This document shows positions 6,828 through 15,173 of a stretch of 45,557 nucleotides of DNA, piece by piece (within the stretch, counting starts at the first letter, position 1; every line of letters starts with the position of its first letter). The notes under the pieces were generated by a model, which worked only from the letters and a program-made list of their open reading frames with translations, was not told the DNA's origin and ran no database searches. The position numbers and the translations under genes were made by a program. Source of the DNA: an uncultured Lachnospiraceae bacterium (GTDB taxonomy: Bacteria; Bacillota; Clostridia; Lachnospirales; Lachnospiraceae); assembly GCA_900315495.1 (NCBI GenBank), contig OMZJ01000019.1, forward strand, positions 1-45,557, written 5' to 3'.

Positions 6828-9098
6828 TCAGTCTCTGTCCGGCTCCAGATGCCAGATCTCGTCGTTGTACTGGCGAATGGTGCGGTCCGAAGAGAAGAAT
6901 CCGGCCTTCGCGATGTTCACCAGCATCTTCTTCTCCCAGGCCTCCCGGTTTTCGTAGTCCGCCAGGATCCGTCCCTTGGTCCTGACATAATCGTCAAAAT
7001 CAGGGAAGGTCATAAAGTAATCCTTGTTCAGGAGCTCGTGCTTCAGGCGGTTCAGATTCTCATAATCGCCGCAGGAGAGCATCTCGTCGGAGGTCAGGAA
7101 ATCCACCGCAAGGCGCAGCCGCATATCGCTCTCATACCAGTGTCTCGCGTTATAGTCGTTTCTCTGGTAGCGCGCGATGACCGTGTCGGAGCTCTCCCCG
7201 AAGGTATAGATGTTGTCCGGGCCGACCAGGCCGGCAATCTCCACGTTCGCGCCGTCCATCGTGCCCAGCGTCACCGCACCGTTGAGCATGAACTTCATGT
7301 TGCTGGTTCCGCTCGCCTCCTTGGAGGCCAGGGAAATCTGCTCGGAGATGTCCGCGGCCGGAATCAGCTTCTCCGCGGCCGTCACGTTGTAGTTTTCAAT
7401 CATGACAACCTGCAGCCATGGGCTGACCTCCGGATCCCTCGCCACCACATCCGAGAAGCACTTGATGGCATGGATGATGTCCTTGGCGATGATATAGGCC
7501 GGAGCCGCCTTCGCGCCGAAGAACATCGTGATCTTGCGGGCCGGCCGGCGGCCTGCCTTGATCTCGAAATAGGTGTGAATTCCCCAGAGGAGATTGAGCT
7601 GCTGGCGCTTGTACTCGTGCAGGCGCTTCACCTGGACATCAAAGACCGAGGACGGATCCACGTCGATTCCCTGGGTTTCGCGGATCCACGCCGTAAACTG
7701 CTGTTTCTTCAGGGACTTGATCTCATCCAGCTTCTGCAGGAACGCCGTGTCCCCCGCAAATTTCTCCAGCTGTTCCAGAATGTCCGCATTCTCGACCCAG
7801 TTGCCCTCGGTGTTTGCCTGAATCAGCTTGGCCAGTTCCGGATTGCACATTCTGCCCCAGCGGCGGAAGGTGATGCCGTTGGTCTTGTTGTTGAATTTCT
7901 CCGGATAGATCCGGTAGAAGGGCGCCAGCTCCGTCTCTTTCAGGATCTTTGTGTGCAGCTCCGCCACGCCGTTGATGGAGTGGGAGTAGTGGATGTCCAT
8001 GTTGGCCATGTGCACCAGGCCGTTTCCGTCGATGATCTGGACGAAGGGATCGTCGTACTTTGCCCGCACCCTGCGGTCCAGCATCTCAATCACCGGCATC
8101 AGCTGCGGCACCGCGGTCTCCAGATAATGGCGCGGCCATTTCTCCAGCGCCTCCGCCAGGATGGTGTGGTTGGTGTAGGCGCAGACCTTCGTGACAATGT
8201 CACAGGCCTCGTCCTCGCCGATTCCCTCTGCCATGAGCAGGCGGATCAGCTCCGGAATGACCATGGACGGATGGGTATCGTTGATCTGAATCGCCGCATA
8301 GTCCGCCAGATCGTGCAGATTGCTGCCGCGGCTTCTGCACTCGTCCAGAATCAACTGCGCCGCATTGCTGACCATGAAGTACTGCTGATAGACGCGGAGA
8401 ATCCGCCCGGCCTCGTCGCTGTCATCCGGATACAGGAACAGCGTCAGATTGCGGGCAATCTGCGATTTGTTAAAGCTGATGCGGTTCTTGATGATTCTCT
8501 CGTCCACGGTGTCGGTGTCAAAAAGCCGCAGGCGGCCGCTCTTCCCGTGGTAGCCGGTGACCGTGATCTCATACATCACGGATTTCAGGTCAAAGCCGCC
8601 GAAATGCACGGTATACGACCGGCCGGTGCGGCGGATCCACTCGGCGCGGTCCCACTTCAGCCAGTAGTCCGGCACCTCATACTGCTTGTTGTCCACGAAG
8701 GTCTGCTTGAACAGGCCGCAGTGGTATGCCAGGCCGACGCCGTCCGCCGGAAGCCCCAGGGTTGCCAGCGAGTCGACAAAGCAGGCCGCAAGTCTTCCCA
8801 GACCGCCGTTGCCGAGGGACGGCTCGTATTCGTACTCTTCCAGCTCGCCGAGATCTCTTCCCGCTGCGGCCAGCTCCGCCTTCACATCGTCATAAAGCCG
8901 CAGATTAATCAGGTTGTTGCTCATCAGCTTGCCGATCAGAAACTCCGCCGAGATATAGTACAGCTTTTTCTTTCCGGTATTGTATCCCTTTTTCTCGGCC
9001 GCATCCGCAATCAGTGCGCATACGCCGTTAAACAGTTCCAGATCGGAACACGCTGCGATCGGTTTATCCAGATAATCTGCTACTTTTTTATTTGCCAT
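6828..9098 (-). CDS. glgP: Glycogen/starch alpha-glucan phosphorylase
   Basis: Cytosolic PLP enzyme that releases glucose 1-phosphate from glycogen or maltodextrin with inorganic phosphate. The 756-residue protein (slightly short of the roughly 800 seen in E. coli) reads through the whole glycosyltransferase-35 family: KLYYISAEFLIGKLMSNNL, EPSLGNGGLGRLAACFVDS, QINDTHPSMVIPELIR, VKRLHEYKRQQLN, and the PLP site EASGTSNMKFMLNGAV with Lys602. GAGAGAGG precedes the ATG. It lies 89 bases downstream of fucU on the same strand and could share its transcript. No other glycogen gene is in the window. Confidence 0.96.
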   Translation of the reverse strand: MANKKVADYLDKPIAACSDLELFNGVCALIADAAEKKGYNTGKKKLYYISAEFLIGKLMSNNLINLRLYDDVKAELAAAGRDLGELEEYEYEPSLGNGGLGRLAACFVDSLATLGLPADGVGLAYHCGLFKQTFVDNKQYEVPDYWLKWDRAEWIRRTGRSYTVHFGGFDLKSVMYEITVTGYHGKSGRLRLFDTDTVDERIIKNRISFNKSQIARNLTLFLYPDDSDEAGRILRVYQQYFMVSNAAQLILDECRSRGSNLHDLADYAAIQINDTHPSMVIPELIRLLMAEGIGEDEACDIVTKVCAYTNHTILAEALEKWPRHYLETAVPQLMPVIEMLDRRVRAKYDDPFVQIIDGNGLVHMANMDIHYSHSINGVAELHTKILKETELAPFYRIYPEKFNNKTNGITFRRWGRMCNPELAKLIQANTEGNWVENADILEQLEKFAGDTAFLQKLDEIKSLKKQQFTAWIRETQGIDVDPSSVFDVQVKRLHEYKRQQLNLLWGIHTYFEIKAGRRPARKITMFFGAKAAPAYIIAKDIIHAIKCFSDVVARDPEVSPWLQVVMIENYNVTAAEKLIPAADISEQISLASKEASGTSNMKFMLNGAVTLGTMDGANVEIAGLVGPDNIYTFGESSDTVIARYQRNDYNARHWYESDMRLRLAVDFLTSDEMLSCGDYENLNRLKHELLNKDYFMTFPDFDDYVRTKGRILADYENREAWEKKMLVNIAKAGFFSSDRTIRQYNDEIWHLEPDRD

Positions 9099-9187
9099 GG
9101 TCTGTTATCCTCTCTCCCTGTGTCCGTCTGACATGTCCTGTGCCTCCGTCCTGTCCGTCCGGCAGCGTCGGAGACAAACGGCATCCG

Positions 9188-9628
9188 TCAGTCGGTTACC
9201 ACGCCTTTCTGCAGCATGATGTTGGCATACAGCGCACCCTCGCCCGTCGCGATGATCGCGTAGGTCTGCGCCGCTTCCTTATAGAAGGCAAAGCGCTCGA
9301 TGTGGCCGATTGCCTCTCTGCCAAGCCCCGCTCTTTTCTGAATAATTGCGGCATACTCATCCCAGATCGGTGTTTCCACCGGATCTCCGGGAACCACTTC
9401 CATCAGATGCACCGGCTGTTTCACATAGGGATCCAGCGGGAAGACCTGCAGAATCGCGTCAAGCAGCTCGCAGGCACCGTGGCCGTCCATGCGGACGACG
9501 ATCGCATTCTTTCCGACCGATTCCGCGGGGAAGTTTCCATCCGCGATGACCAGGCGGTCGCCATGTCCCATCTCACAAAGCACCTTCAAAAGCTCCGGGG
9601 AGAGGATCTTCGGAATTCCAGTCAGCAT
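9188..9628 (-). CDS. fucU: RbsD/FucU family sugar mutarotase
   Basis: Cytosolic mutarotase that interconverts the anomers of a sugar, L-fucose in characterised FucU proteins. The 146 residues match FucU rather than RbsD: LSPELLKVLCEMGHGDRLVIADGNFPA at the N-terminus with the catalytic His in MGHGD, then a VMRMDGHG-like segment, and RFAFYKEAAQTYAIIATGE near the C-terminus. AAAGGAG precedes the ATG. No fucose isomerase, kinase or aldolase is near, so the physiological sugar is open. Upstream lie a tandem repeat, an extended -10 and a perfect palindrome; downstream is glgP. Confidence 0.9.
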   Translation of the reverse strand: MLTGIPKILSPELLKVLCEMGHGDRLVIADGNFPAESVGKNAIVVRMDGHGACELLDAILQVFPLDPYVKQPVHLMEVVPGDPVETPIWDEYAAIIQKRAGLGREAIGHIERFAFYKEAAQTYAIIATGEGALYANIMLQKGVVTD

Positions 9629-9670
9629 TTTTTCTCCTTTCAGGAAGGCCGCGCACTGCGGCAGCTTCCG

Positions 9671-9780
9671 GAACGCTTTCTGTCTGTCCGTCCGGAAGTT
9701 TCTTCGGACCGATCGCAGAACGCTTTCTGCCCGTCAGCCCGGAAGCTTCTTCGGACCGGCGGCGGAACGTTTCCGTCCAT
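9671..9780. repeat. 47-bp tandem repeat (about 2.4 copies) in the fucU leader
   Basis: Unit 1 is 9671-9717, unit 2 is 9718-9764, and a partial third starts at 9765. Units begin GAACGCTTTCTG and contain CCGGAAG..TTCTTCGGACC, which can fold into a small hairpin. The array lies between the fucU start and its promoter, so it would be in the 5' untranslated RNA. Confidence 0.75.
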
Positions 9781-9819
9781 CCTCACAATTTCTGTAAAAC
9801 GGACGGCGGAACGAATTCA

Positions 9820-9828
9820 TTATAGCAT
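9820..9828 (-). promoter_or_regulatory. Extended -10 promoter for fucU
   Basis: On the minus strand TGCTATAAT is a perfect -10 box with the TGn extension (TATAAT at 9820-9825). No good -35 is visible, which extended -10 promoters tolerate. Transcription would start near 9813 and give a leader of about 185 bases. Confidence 0.6.
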
Positions 9829-9855
9829 ATGCGGTGAACGCTTTTCCACCTTTTT

Positions 9856-9881
9856 GGTTACCGGAAACGTTTCCGGTAACC
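9856..9881. promoter_or_regulatory. Perfect 26-bp palindrome, LacI-type operator candidate
   Basis: Each half is GGTTACCGGAAAC and its exact complement, with the central AAACGTTT typical of LacI/GalR-family operators. Its centre is about 55 bases upstream of the predicted fucU start site. It is not a CcpA site by consensus and has no T-run, so it is unlikely to be a terminator. No LacI-family regulator gene is in the window. Confidence 0.65.
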
Positions 9882-10063
9882 CAGGGCGCAGCAATTCAAG
9901 CCGATACCGCTTTCCCTCCGCGTCCGCCGGAAACCCGGCCGGACGCAAAGGTGCATCGATACGGCCCTGATTTTTTCCTGATTTTCTCAGATTCTCCGGG
10001 TCATATTTCGGAATCAGGAGCTTCCGATCAGGCTGGATGGATCCGGTTCGACGAGACGAAAGC

Positions 10064-10147
10064 TCTGCATCAAACTCTCTGTGTCAGGCTTTCTGAATCA
10101 GACTTTCTGAGACAGACTTTCTGCGCCAGGTTCTCTGCGCTTTTCAG
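10064..10147. repeat. 14-bp tandem repeat (six units) after uidA
   Basis: Six consecutive 14-base units start at 10064, 10078, 10092, 10106, 10120 and 10134, each beginning TCTG; the middle ones resemble TCTGAATCAGACTT. The array abuts the uidA stop codon (10144-10146). Apart from this array, the 47-bp repeat, the promoter and the palindrome, the 9629-10143 gap shows nothing else. Confidence 0.7.
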
Positions 10148-11976
10148 TGATTCTCTGATTTCTTTTTCTGGTAATCGAAGTCGGGAATGGCGTGCCACCG
10201 GTCATGGAAATAGTGCGCCACCAGTTTCGGCCTGCGGTCCCTGGTGAACAGCCCCTTCTTGTTGCCCTGCACGCGGAGCAGCCCCTGGCTGGTGGCAAAA
10301 TCCGCAAAGTTCCAGATCTGCTCACCGACGACAAAGTGGAAGGAATCCAATACCGCGTTGTTCTTCTTATAATATTCCACCTGGTATTCCTCCGTGTACA
10401 TCACCGGCGTGACATCATGGAAGCCGGCAACCGTATCGGCGCCGTACTCCGTCATCATCACCGGTTTGCCGAACTTCCCCCATTTTTCCAGTTCCTCGCG
10501 GAACAGCACGCAGGCCGCGTCGATGTCCGGTCCGCCCACATACCAGCCATAATAGCGGTTCAGGCAGATCACATCGCAGAGCTTTGACGCCACGTCCTGC
10601 TCCGGCTCCGCTCCCTGTCCCACATCGGTCAGAGTCAGCGGACGCTTCTGCGGATCCAGCTCTCTGGCCAGGTCAAACAGCGGCTTGAAATAATCATAAG
10701 CTCCCTCACTAGCGCTGTCCGGCTCGTTGGCGATGTTCCACATGACCACGCACGCATAATTCTTATCGCGGGCAATCAGGTCGCGGATGACATCCCTGTG
10801 ATGCATCTGCGTCTGCACGCCGTGCTCCCTGTCAAAGGTGGAGACTCTCTCGCCGTTGAAATTCGCACCGCCGCCGAATTTCAGGTTGACACCGACAGCT
10901 GTGGTCTCGTCGATCACGACAATGCCCTCCCGGTCCGCCAGCCGCATCATCTCCTCGCTGTACGGATAGTGGCTGCAGCGGAAGCTGTTGGCCCCCTGCC
11001 ACTTCATCAGAGAGATATCCTTGACATACATCGGCACATTCATCCCGCGGCCGTTGGGGAAGGTATCCTCGTGCTTACCATATCCCTTGAAGTAGAAGGG
11101 TTTCTCGTTGATCAGGAAGCGCGTCCCGTCCACCCGGACGGTGCGGACACCGTAGGGCAGCTCGTAGACGTCCTCTCCGAAGGTCACCACCGCGGTATAC
11201 AGATAGGAATGCAGCGGCTGCCAGAGATGAACGTCATGGATCTCCAGGGTTCCCTCCGCGCCGTCCGCTTCCGCCGCCGTCCGGCCGTCCTCGTCCTGCA
11301 GTTTCACATGGCAGGTGCCGCTGCCGACCGTCTGTACCGCATAGGAAAGCACCGCATCCGCGGAGCCGTCCGCATGGAACGTGACTTCGGGGACCAGCGT
11401 GACATCGGCGATATAGTCCTTCGGCGTGGTATAGATCCGGACCGGTCTGGTGATGCCGCAGTAGTTGAAGAAGTCAAAGTTCGGATGGTTGACCTTTTTC
11501 GCCCCGGGAATGGCTCCTCCGCCCATCATCGGGCTCTGGCCGCCGACCGGCAGCGTTGTATAGTCGATGACGTTGTCCACCGCGATGGTCAGCAGGTTGT
11601 CCCCGTTTTTCAGAAGATCGCCGATCTCCGTCTCAAACGGCAGGAATCCGCCGAAGTGCTCACAGATCTGCTCCCCGTTCAAGTAAACCCTGGCGTGATG
11701 CGTAACCGCGTCGCAGCGCAGGACCACCCGCTGGTGATCGCGGACCCAGTCAGGGATGGAAATCTTTCTCTGGTAAAAGACCCAGCCGTAATGATCCCTG
11801 AAGTCCACGCCCTCCTTCAGATCGTTGTAGGAAGCCGGAACCGGCATGGTCATCGCGTCCTTCAGAGGCGACGCGTACCATTTCTCCGCAAAGCCATTCC
11901 CGTTGTCCAGCCGGAAATCCCAGACGCCGGAAAGATCGCTGACCATTCTCGATGATGTGCTGACCGGATAAAGCAT
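10144..11976 (-). CDS. uidA: Beta-glucuronidase, glycoside hydrolase family 2
   Basis: Hydrolyses beta-D-glucuronides, including host drug and hormone conjugates in the gut. The 610 residues align by eye with E. coli UidA along their length, including the start MLYPVSTSSRMVSDLSGVWD. The acid/base glutamate is Glu418 (WNIANEP) and the nucleophile Glu510 (MTEYGADT). The N-x-K pair that recognises the glucuronate carboxylate is Asn572/Lys574 (NKKGLFTRDRRPK). Residues about 364-388 form a Loop 1 of about the same size as in E. coli, the group known to process small drug glucuronides. No signal peptide is present, so it is cytosolic and needs glucuronide import. GAGAGGAG precedes the ATG. Confidence 0.95.
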   Translation of the reverse strand: MLYPVSTSSRMVSDLSGVWDFRLDNGNGFAEKWYASPLKDAMTMPVPASYNDLKEGVDFRDHYGWVFYQRKISIPDWVRDHQRVVLRCDAVTHHARVYLNGEQICEHFGGFLPFETEIGDLLKNGDNLLTIAVDNVIDYTTLPVGGQSPMMGGGAIPGAKKVNHPNFDFFNYCGITRPVRIYTTPKDYIADVTLVPEVTFHADGSADAVLSYAVQTVGSGTCHVKLQDEDGRTAAEADGAEGTLEIHDVHLWQPLHSYLYTAVVTFGEDVYELPYGVRTVRVDGTRFLINEKPFYFKGYGKHEDTFPNGRGMNVPMYVKDISLMKWQGANSFRCSHYPYSEEMMRLADREGIVVIDETTAVGVNLKFGGGANFNGERVSTFDREHGVQTQMHHRDVIRDLIARDKNYACVVMWNIANEPDSASEGAYDYFKPLFDLARELDPQKRPLTLTDVGQGAEPEQDVASKLCDVICLNRYYGWYVGGPDIDAACVLFREELEKWGKFGKPVMMTEYGADTVAGFHDVTPVMYTEEYQVEYYKKNNAVLDSFHFVVGEQIWNFADFATSQGLLRVQGNKKGLFTRDRRPKLVAHYFHDRWHAIPDFDYQKKKSENH

Positions 11977-12003
11977 ATTTTCTCCTCTCTTTCTCTGTTT
12001 ATT

Positions 12004-12032
12004 TTTATAAGGCAGCCAGTTTTGTGTTGAAA
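12004..12032 (-). promoter_or_regulatory. Possible promoter for uidA
   Basis: On the minus strand TATAAA (12004-12009) could be a -10 box, with a weak -35 (TTTCAA) 17 bases upstream. A split inverted repeat, GTGAAA then TTTCAAC 11 bases on, overlaps the -35 region and could be an operator. The rest of the 240-base gap to the next gene shows nothing clear. Confidence 0.35.
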
Positions 12033-12216
12033 CAGGCCTGCCATTTCACTGTTTTTTTCGTTCGATTTCCTCTGACGTTTCCTGCTGTGCATCCGGTATC
12101 CCAAATGATCTTCGGGAGATGCGTTTCTGTTTCGTCTTTCATCCGGGCTTTTCATTTTCCCGGTTCCATACGGCTTCGCCGATGTGGATCCGCCGCATCC
12201 CGGAAAAGGCCGATTC

Positions 12217-13155
12217 TCAGCACCCGATGGTGTTCAGGAATGAATTCACAAGCTGCCTGTAGCGCTTCGGCTGTTTCAGAACAGACTCCGCATGTCCCGC
12301 CCCCACAATCTGGTGATACTCGCTGTATCCCTTCACTGCCCGGCTCATCCGCAGGCTGTCTTCGGGGGAAATCAGCGCATCCTCCCCGCCATGGAGGAAG
12401 AGCATCGGCACATCGCAGTCCGAAAGCGCCGCGATCGGCTTCATCTGTGAGAAGGAGTATCCGTACCGGATCCGGCTGACAAGCGAAGCGCCGTAATAGA
12501 GAAGCCGCGGCAAATGCGCCTTTTTCATGCCGGGAAGCAGCACGTTCTTCAGCGCGGCAAATCCACAGTCACACACTGCAAAGTTCACCCGCGGGTGGTA
12601 CTGCATTACCGCCGCGGTCGTGGCGGCTCCCAGCGATTCTCCGTGAAGTCCCAGAATAATCCCCTCCCCATAGCGCCTTCTGGTATCCGAAATGACAGAC
12701 TGCAGGTCTTTTGCCTCGCGGCAGCTGTAGGTGCAGTACGTCTTCTGGTTTTCGCCGTGCCCCCGGAGGTCATAGATGATGCAGTGGTATCCCCGGTCTA
12801 GATAGATCTTCATGTACTTGAGATTGCCGTACCGGTTGTCGGTGTAGCCATGGGACAGAATGACATAGCGGTTTCCGTCCGCCGGGCAGCGGCAGAGCTC
12901 CGCGTGAAGCTGATACCCGTCCCATGCGGTGATCACATACTTCTTTCGTTCCAGCCCGGAGCACCAGCTGATGTCATAGTGGCTTTTCTGCCAGGTAAGC
13001 GCCTGTTTCAGAGTCTGCCCCTTGATCTGCGTCACATACGAGGCAAAAGCGATACTTGCAGCCGCTGATGCCGCCAGGGCGGCACCACCCGCCGCAAGGC
13101 AGATCTTCCGAATCCGGCCGGAGCAGCTGCTGTTGTTCTGCGGAATCTTTTTCAT
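12217..13155 (-). CDS. Alpha/beta hydrolase, YqkD-like, membrane-anchored or secreted
   Basis: A 312-residue serine hydrolase of unknown substrate. Residues about 14-42 form a hydrophobic helix after an Arg/Lys-rich start (RIRKICLAAGGAALAASAAAS), so the catalytic domain is probably outside the cell. Motifs: the oxyanion-region VILSHGYTDN, LRGHGEN, the nucleophile elbow GLHGESLGAA (G-E-S-L-G), then FLHGGEDALI with the likely Asp and GAGHAES with the likely His. The HGES elbow and general layout recall B. subtilis YqkD. I chose the ATG at 13155 because AGGA precedes it; the longer frame opens only with GTG at 13206 and would add an Arg-rich leader. It follows the DUF2238-like gene after 57 bases, probably in one operon. 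Confidence 0.85.
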   Translation of the reverse strand: MKKIPQNNSSCSGRIRKICLAAGGAALAASAAASIAFASYVTQIKGQTLKQALTWQKSHYDISWCSGLERKKYVITAWDGYQLHAELCRCPADGNRYVILSHGYTDNRYGNLKYMKIYLDRGYHCIIYDLRGHGENQKTYCTYSCREAKDLQSVISDTRRRYGEGIILGLHGESLGAATTAAVMQYHPRVNFAVCDCGFAALKNVLLPGMKKAHLPRLLYYGASLVSRIRYGYSFSQMKPIAALSDCDVPMLFLHGGEDALISPEDSLRMSRAVKGYSEYHQIVGAGHAESVLKQPKRYRQLVNSFLNTIGC

Positions 13156-13212
13156 CGATCGATCCTGTCCTTTCCTCTGTCCTGCGGAGAAATACCTTCT
13201 CACCACGGAACC

Positions 13213-14268
13213 TTATTTTTTCCTTCGCCTTGCCTTTGCTGCCGGTTTTGCCTCCCCGGACTCGTTCGGAAGATTCTTCTCTGCGACAATATTGCCCTCT
13301 TCATCGTAAATGTACGCATGCGTCTCATCCTTCAGTGTCTGCAAATGCTTTGCACGGTCCTTCTCTCTGCGCTCCGAGACCGCCTTGCGGATCTCTTTCC
13401 AGACGCCTTCGGTGGCGGGTTTTCCCTTGTCGGGCAGCGGCCGGTCCTCATCCGTCCGATAGATCAGAAGATCCTTTGCCAGTTCCACACCCGCATTTTT
13501 CGTCTTCTTTTCCCGGTCTGCCACATACAGGTAGCCCAGAACACTGAACGCCAGGTCGCCGATGAAATTGACAATCAGGTCTTTCATGGTATCGTTGATC
13601 CCGATATCCAGGTAGCCTCCCTCGATGACGTACTCCTTGCCGGATGCCGTCTCGATGATCGTCCGCGTGATGTTGGACACCTTGATCGGCGTTCCCATCC
13701 CCGTGGGATCCAGCGTGACGGATCCGATGTTCTTTACAATGAAATCCTTCTGCATGTCCAGATAGAAGAGCTGATCCATCGTATATTCAAAGAATTCCCA
13801 TATCACGCCCACAGTCATGGAGAAGCAGAACGCGACGATGGTCAGATAAATCGGCGAAAGGGCAATGCGCTCGCTGTGCCGGTTGAACAGATCGACCAGG
13901 GAAAATCCGACTGCCGCACAGAGAAACCCGTTCAGCGTATGGAGCATCGTGTCCCACCCCGGAATCAGAACATAGCTGTGGTTGACTTCCCCCAGAATCT
14001 CCGCCGCAAAGATAAAGCAGTAGATGATTCCCTCAAACAGCGGCGGGATCTCGATCTTCATCCTCGTCTCAAAGAAAGCCGGCAGGAGAAAAAGGAACAG
14101 TGAGAGAATGCAGAGGGCGGCGCCCTCGAAATTCCTTGTCAGGATGCAGCGCACCAGTGTCAGAATCACCAGAATTCTGAGAATGGAATAGACAATAAAG
14201 TTGGTCCGGGATGTTCGGATCTGATCCTGAAGCTTTTTGACAAAACGGCGTGGATGAATTCTCTTCAT
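13213..14268 (-). CDS. Multi-spanning membrane protein, DUF2238/YjdF-like
   Basis: The 351-residue protein has about six hydrophobic segments between residues 25 and 250 and a basic, soluble C-terminal tail ending in KAKARRRKK. Conserved-looking polar motifs lie in or near membrane helices: GWDTMLHTLNGFLCAA, VIWEFFEYTMDQ and YDLGINDTMKDLIVNFIGD-like (seen as DIGINDTMKDLIVN). This arrangement fits the DUF2238 (YjdF) group of unknown function; the family call is from memory and moderate. The ATG at 14268 has only a weak ribosome binding site (AAAAGAA), while an AGAGGAGG 40 bases upstream has no in-frame start. A good promoter lies 100 bases upstream. Confidence 0.65.
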   Translation of the reverse strand: MKRIHPRRFVKKLQDQIRTSRTNFIVYSILRILVILTLVRCILTRNFEGAALCILSLFLFLLPAFFETRMKIEIPPLFEGIIYCFIFAAEILGEVNHSYVLIPGWDTMLHTLNGFLCAAVGFSLVDLFNRHSERIALSPIYLTIVAFCFSMTVGVIWEFFEYTMDQLFYLDMQKDFIVKNIGSVTLDPTGMGTPIKVSNITRTIIETASGKEYVIEGGYLDIGINDTMKDLIVNFIGDLAFSVLGYLYVADREKKTKNAGVELAKDLLIYRTDEDRPLPDKGKPATEGVWKEIRKAVSERREKDRAKHLQTLKDETHAYIYDEEGNIVAEKNLPNESGEAKPAAKARRRKK

Positions 14269-14367
14269 ACGGTTCTTTTACGCCGCGGCAGATTTCTGCC
14301 CTGCGGTTTTTCCTCCTCTGATCGTTTGTTCGATATGACAAAGCGTACCTGTCATGGTTCTGAATTC

Positions 14368-14396
14368 ATTCTATTCTTCCGCCCGACCCGTGTCAA
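14368..14396 (-). promoter_or_regulatory. Promoter for the DUF2238-hydrolase pair
   Basis: On the minus strand a perfect -35 TTGACA (14391-14396), a 17-base spacer and the -10 TAGAAT (14368-14373) predict a start near 14361. Confidence 0.7.
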
Positions 14397-14403
14397 TTCC
14401 CGG

Positions 14404-14470
14404 CGGCCCTGCGGATTCCATGTCCGGATCTGCTGTTTTCACCGCTGACACATCCGAATCCGCAGGGCCG
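14404..14470. other. 15-bp inverted repeat between pncC and the next promoter
   Basis: The arms 14404-14418 (CGGCCCTGCGGATTC) and 14456-14470 are exact complements around a 37-base loop. No T-run follows on either strand. It may act as a transcription end or RNA stability element for pncC. Confidence 0.55.
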
Positions 14471-14507
14471 CTGACGCATCTGCCGCTTCCGCGGATCCTG
14501 CAGACGG

Positions 14508-15173
14508 TCAGCCCCTGTCCGACGTGTCCATGTCAGGAAGCGGCGTTGCCGCCTTCTCATCCGCAGGATCCGCAATCAACGGAAGCAGATCCCTGATCAC
14601 CGCCCGTGCCGCCAGCATCTTGTCCGTCCGCCGCTCACCGGTCGTCTGCAGCCCCCGGCTGAAAGACAAGGTTTCCCGGTCTCGGAAGGCAAAGGCATAG
14701 CAGACTAGTCCCGGCCGGCTGTCCGCATTGGCAGGGTCCGCGTTGGAGAATGTGCCCGTGATGCCGATGGCAATCCCCGCGCCGAAGGCCGCGCGCGCGG
14801 CCTCGGCCATGGCCCGGGCGGTCTCCTCCGAATACACGCCGTATTCCGCGATGACCTCTTCCGGCACGCCCTGCCGGATTTTGGCCTCATTGCTGTAGGT
14901 CACAAACGCTCCCTTCAGGATCTCCGAGGACCCCTCCGTATCCGTGATCAGGGATGCCAGCATGCCGGCGGTGCAGCTCTCCATCGTGGTAATGGTCTGC
15001 CGGGACCGGATCAGTGCCCGGGTCAGTGTCCGATAGCCGCGCAGAACCTCCTCCTCCAGTTGATTGATTTCAGAATTCTTTGTCTCGGGATTTTCAGCCT
15101 CACAATCTCCGGCCACAGGATCCTTCCGCTGCATCTGCCTTTCCTCTTCGTCTGCCATTTCACTGCGTGTCAT
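14508..15173 (-). CDS. pncC: Nicotinamide-nucleotide amidase (CinA C-terminal domain), PncC-like
   Basis: Cytosolic enzyme predicted to deamidate nicotinamide mononucleotide to nicotinate mononucleotide in pyridine-nucleotide recycling. The 221-residue protein is the CinA C-terminal domain alone, without the N-terminal MocF/COG1058 half of full CinA. Motifs: TTMESCTAGMLASLI (family AESCTGG), SSEILKGAFVTYSNEAKIRQGV, and IGITGTFSNADP, where GIAGP is usual; GTFSNADP is a variant. About 40 polar residues precede the domain. I chose the ATG at 15173 (preceded by AGAAGG); the frame stays open to 15368, but that extension has no plausible site. Confidence 0.85.
   Translation of the reverse strand: MTRSEMADEEERQMQRKDPVAGDCEAENPETKNSEINQLEEEVLRGYRTLTRALIRSRQTITTMESCTAGMLASLITDTEGSSEILKGAFVTYSNEAKIRQGVPEEVIAEYGVYSEETARAMAEAARAAFGAGIAIGITGTFSNADPANADSRPGLVCYAFAFRDRETLSFSRGLQTTGERRTDKMLAARAVIRDLLPLIADPADEKAATPLPDMDTSDRG

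Noticed and set aside
6822..9131. 769-codon plus-strand frame opposite glgP
   Set aside because: It mirrors glgP on the opposite strand; the translation is a low-complexity His/Arg/Val/Leu/Gly-rich product with no family motifs.
9856..9881. Terminator for uidA at the 26-bp palindrome
   Set aside because: On the minus strand the palindrome is followed by A residues rather than T, and it has no loop; an operator is a better explanation.
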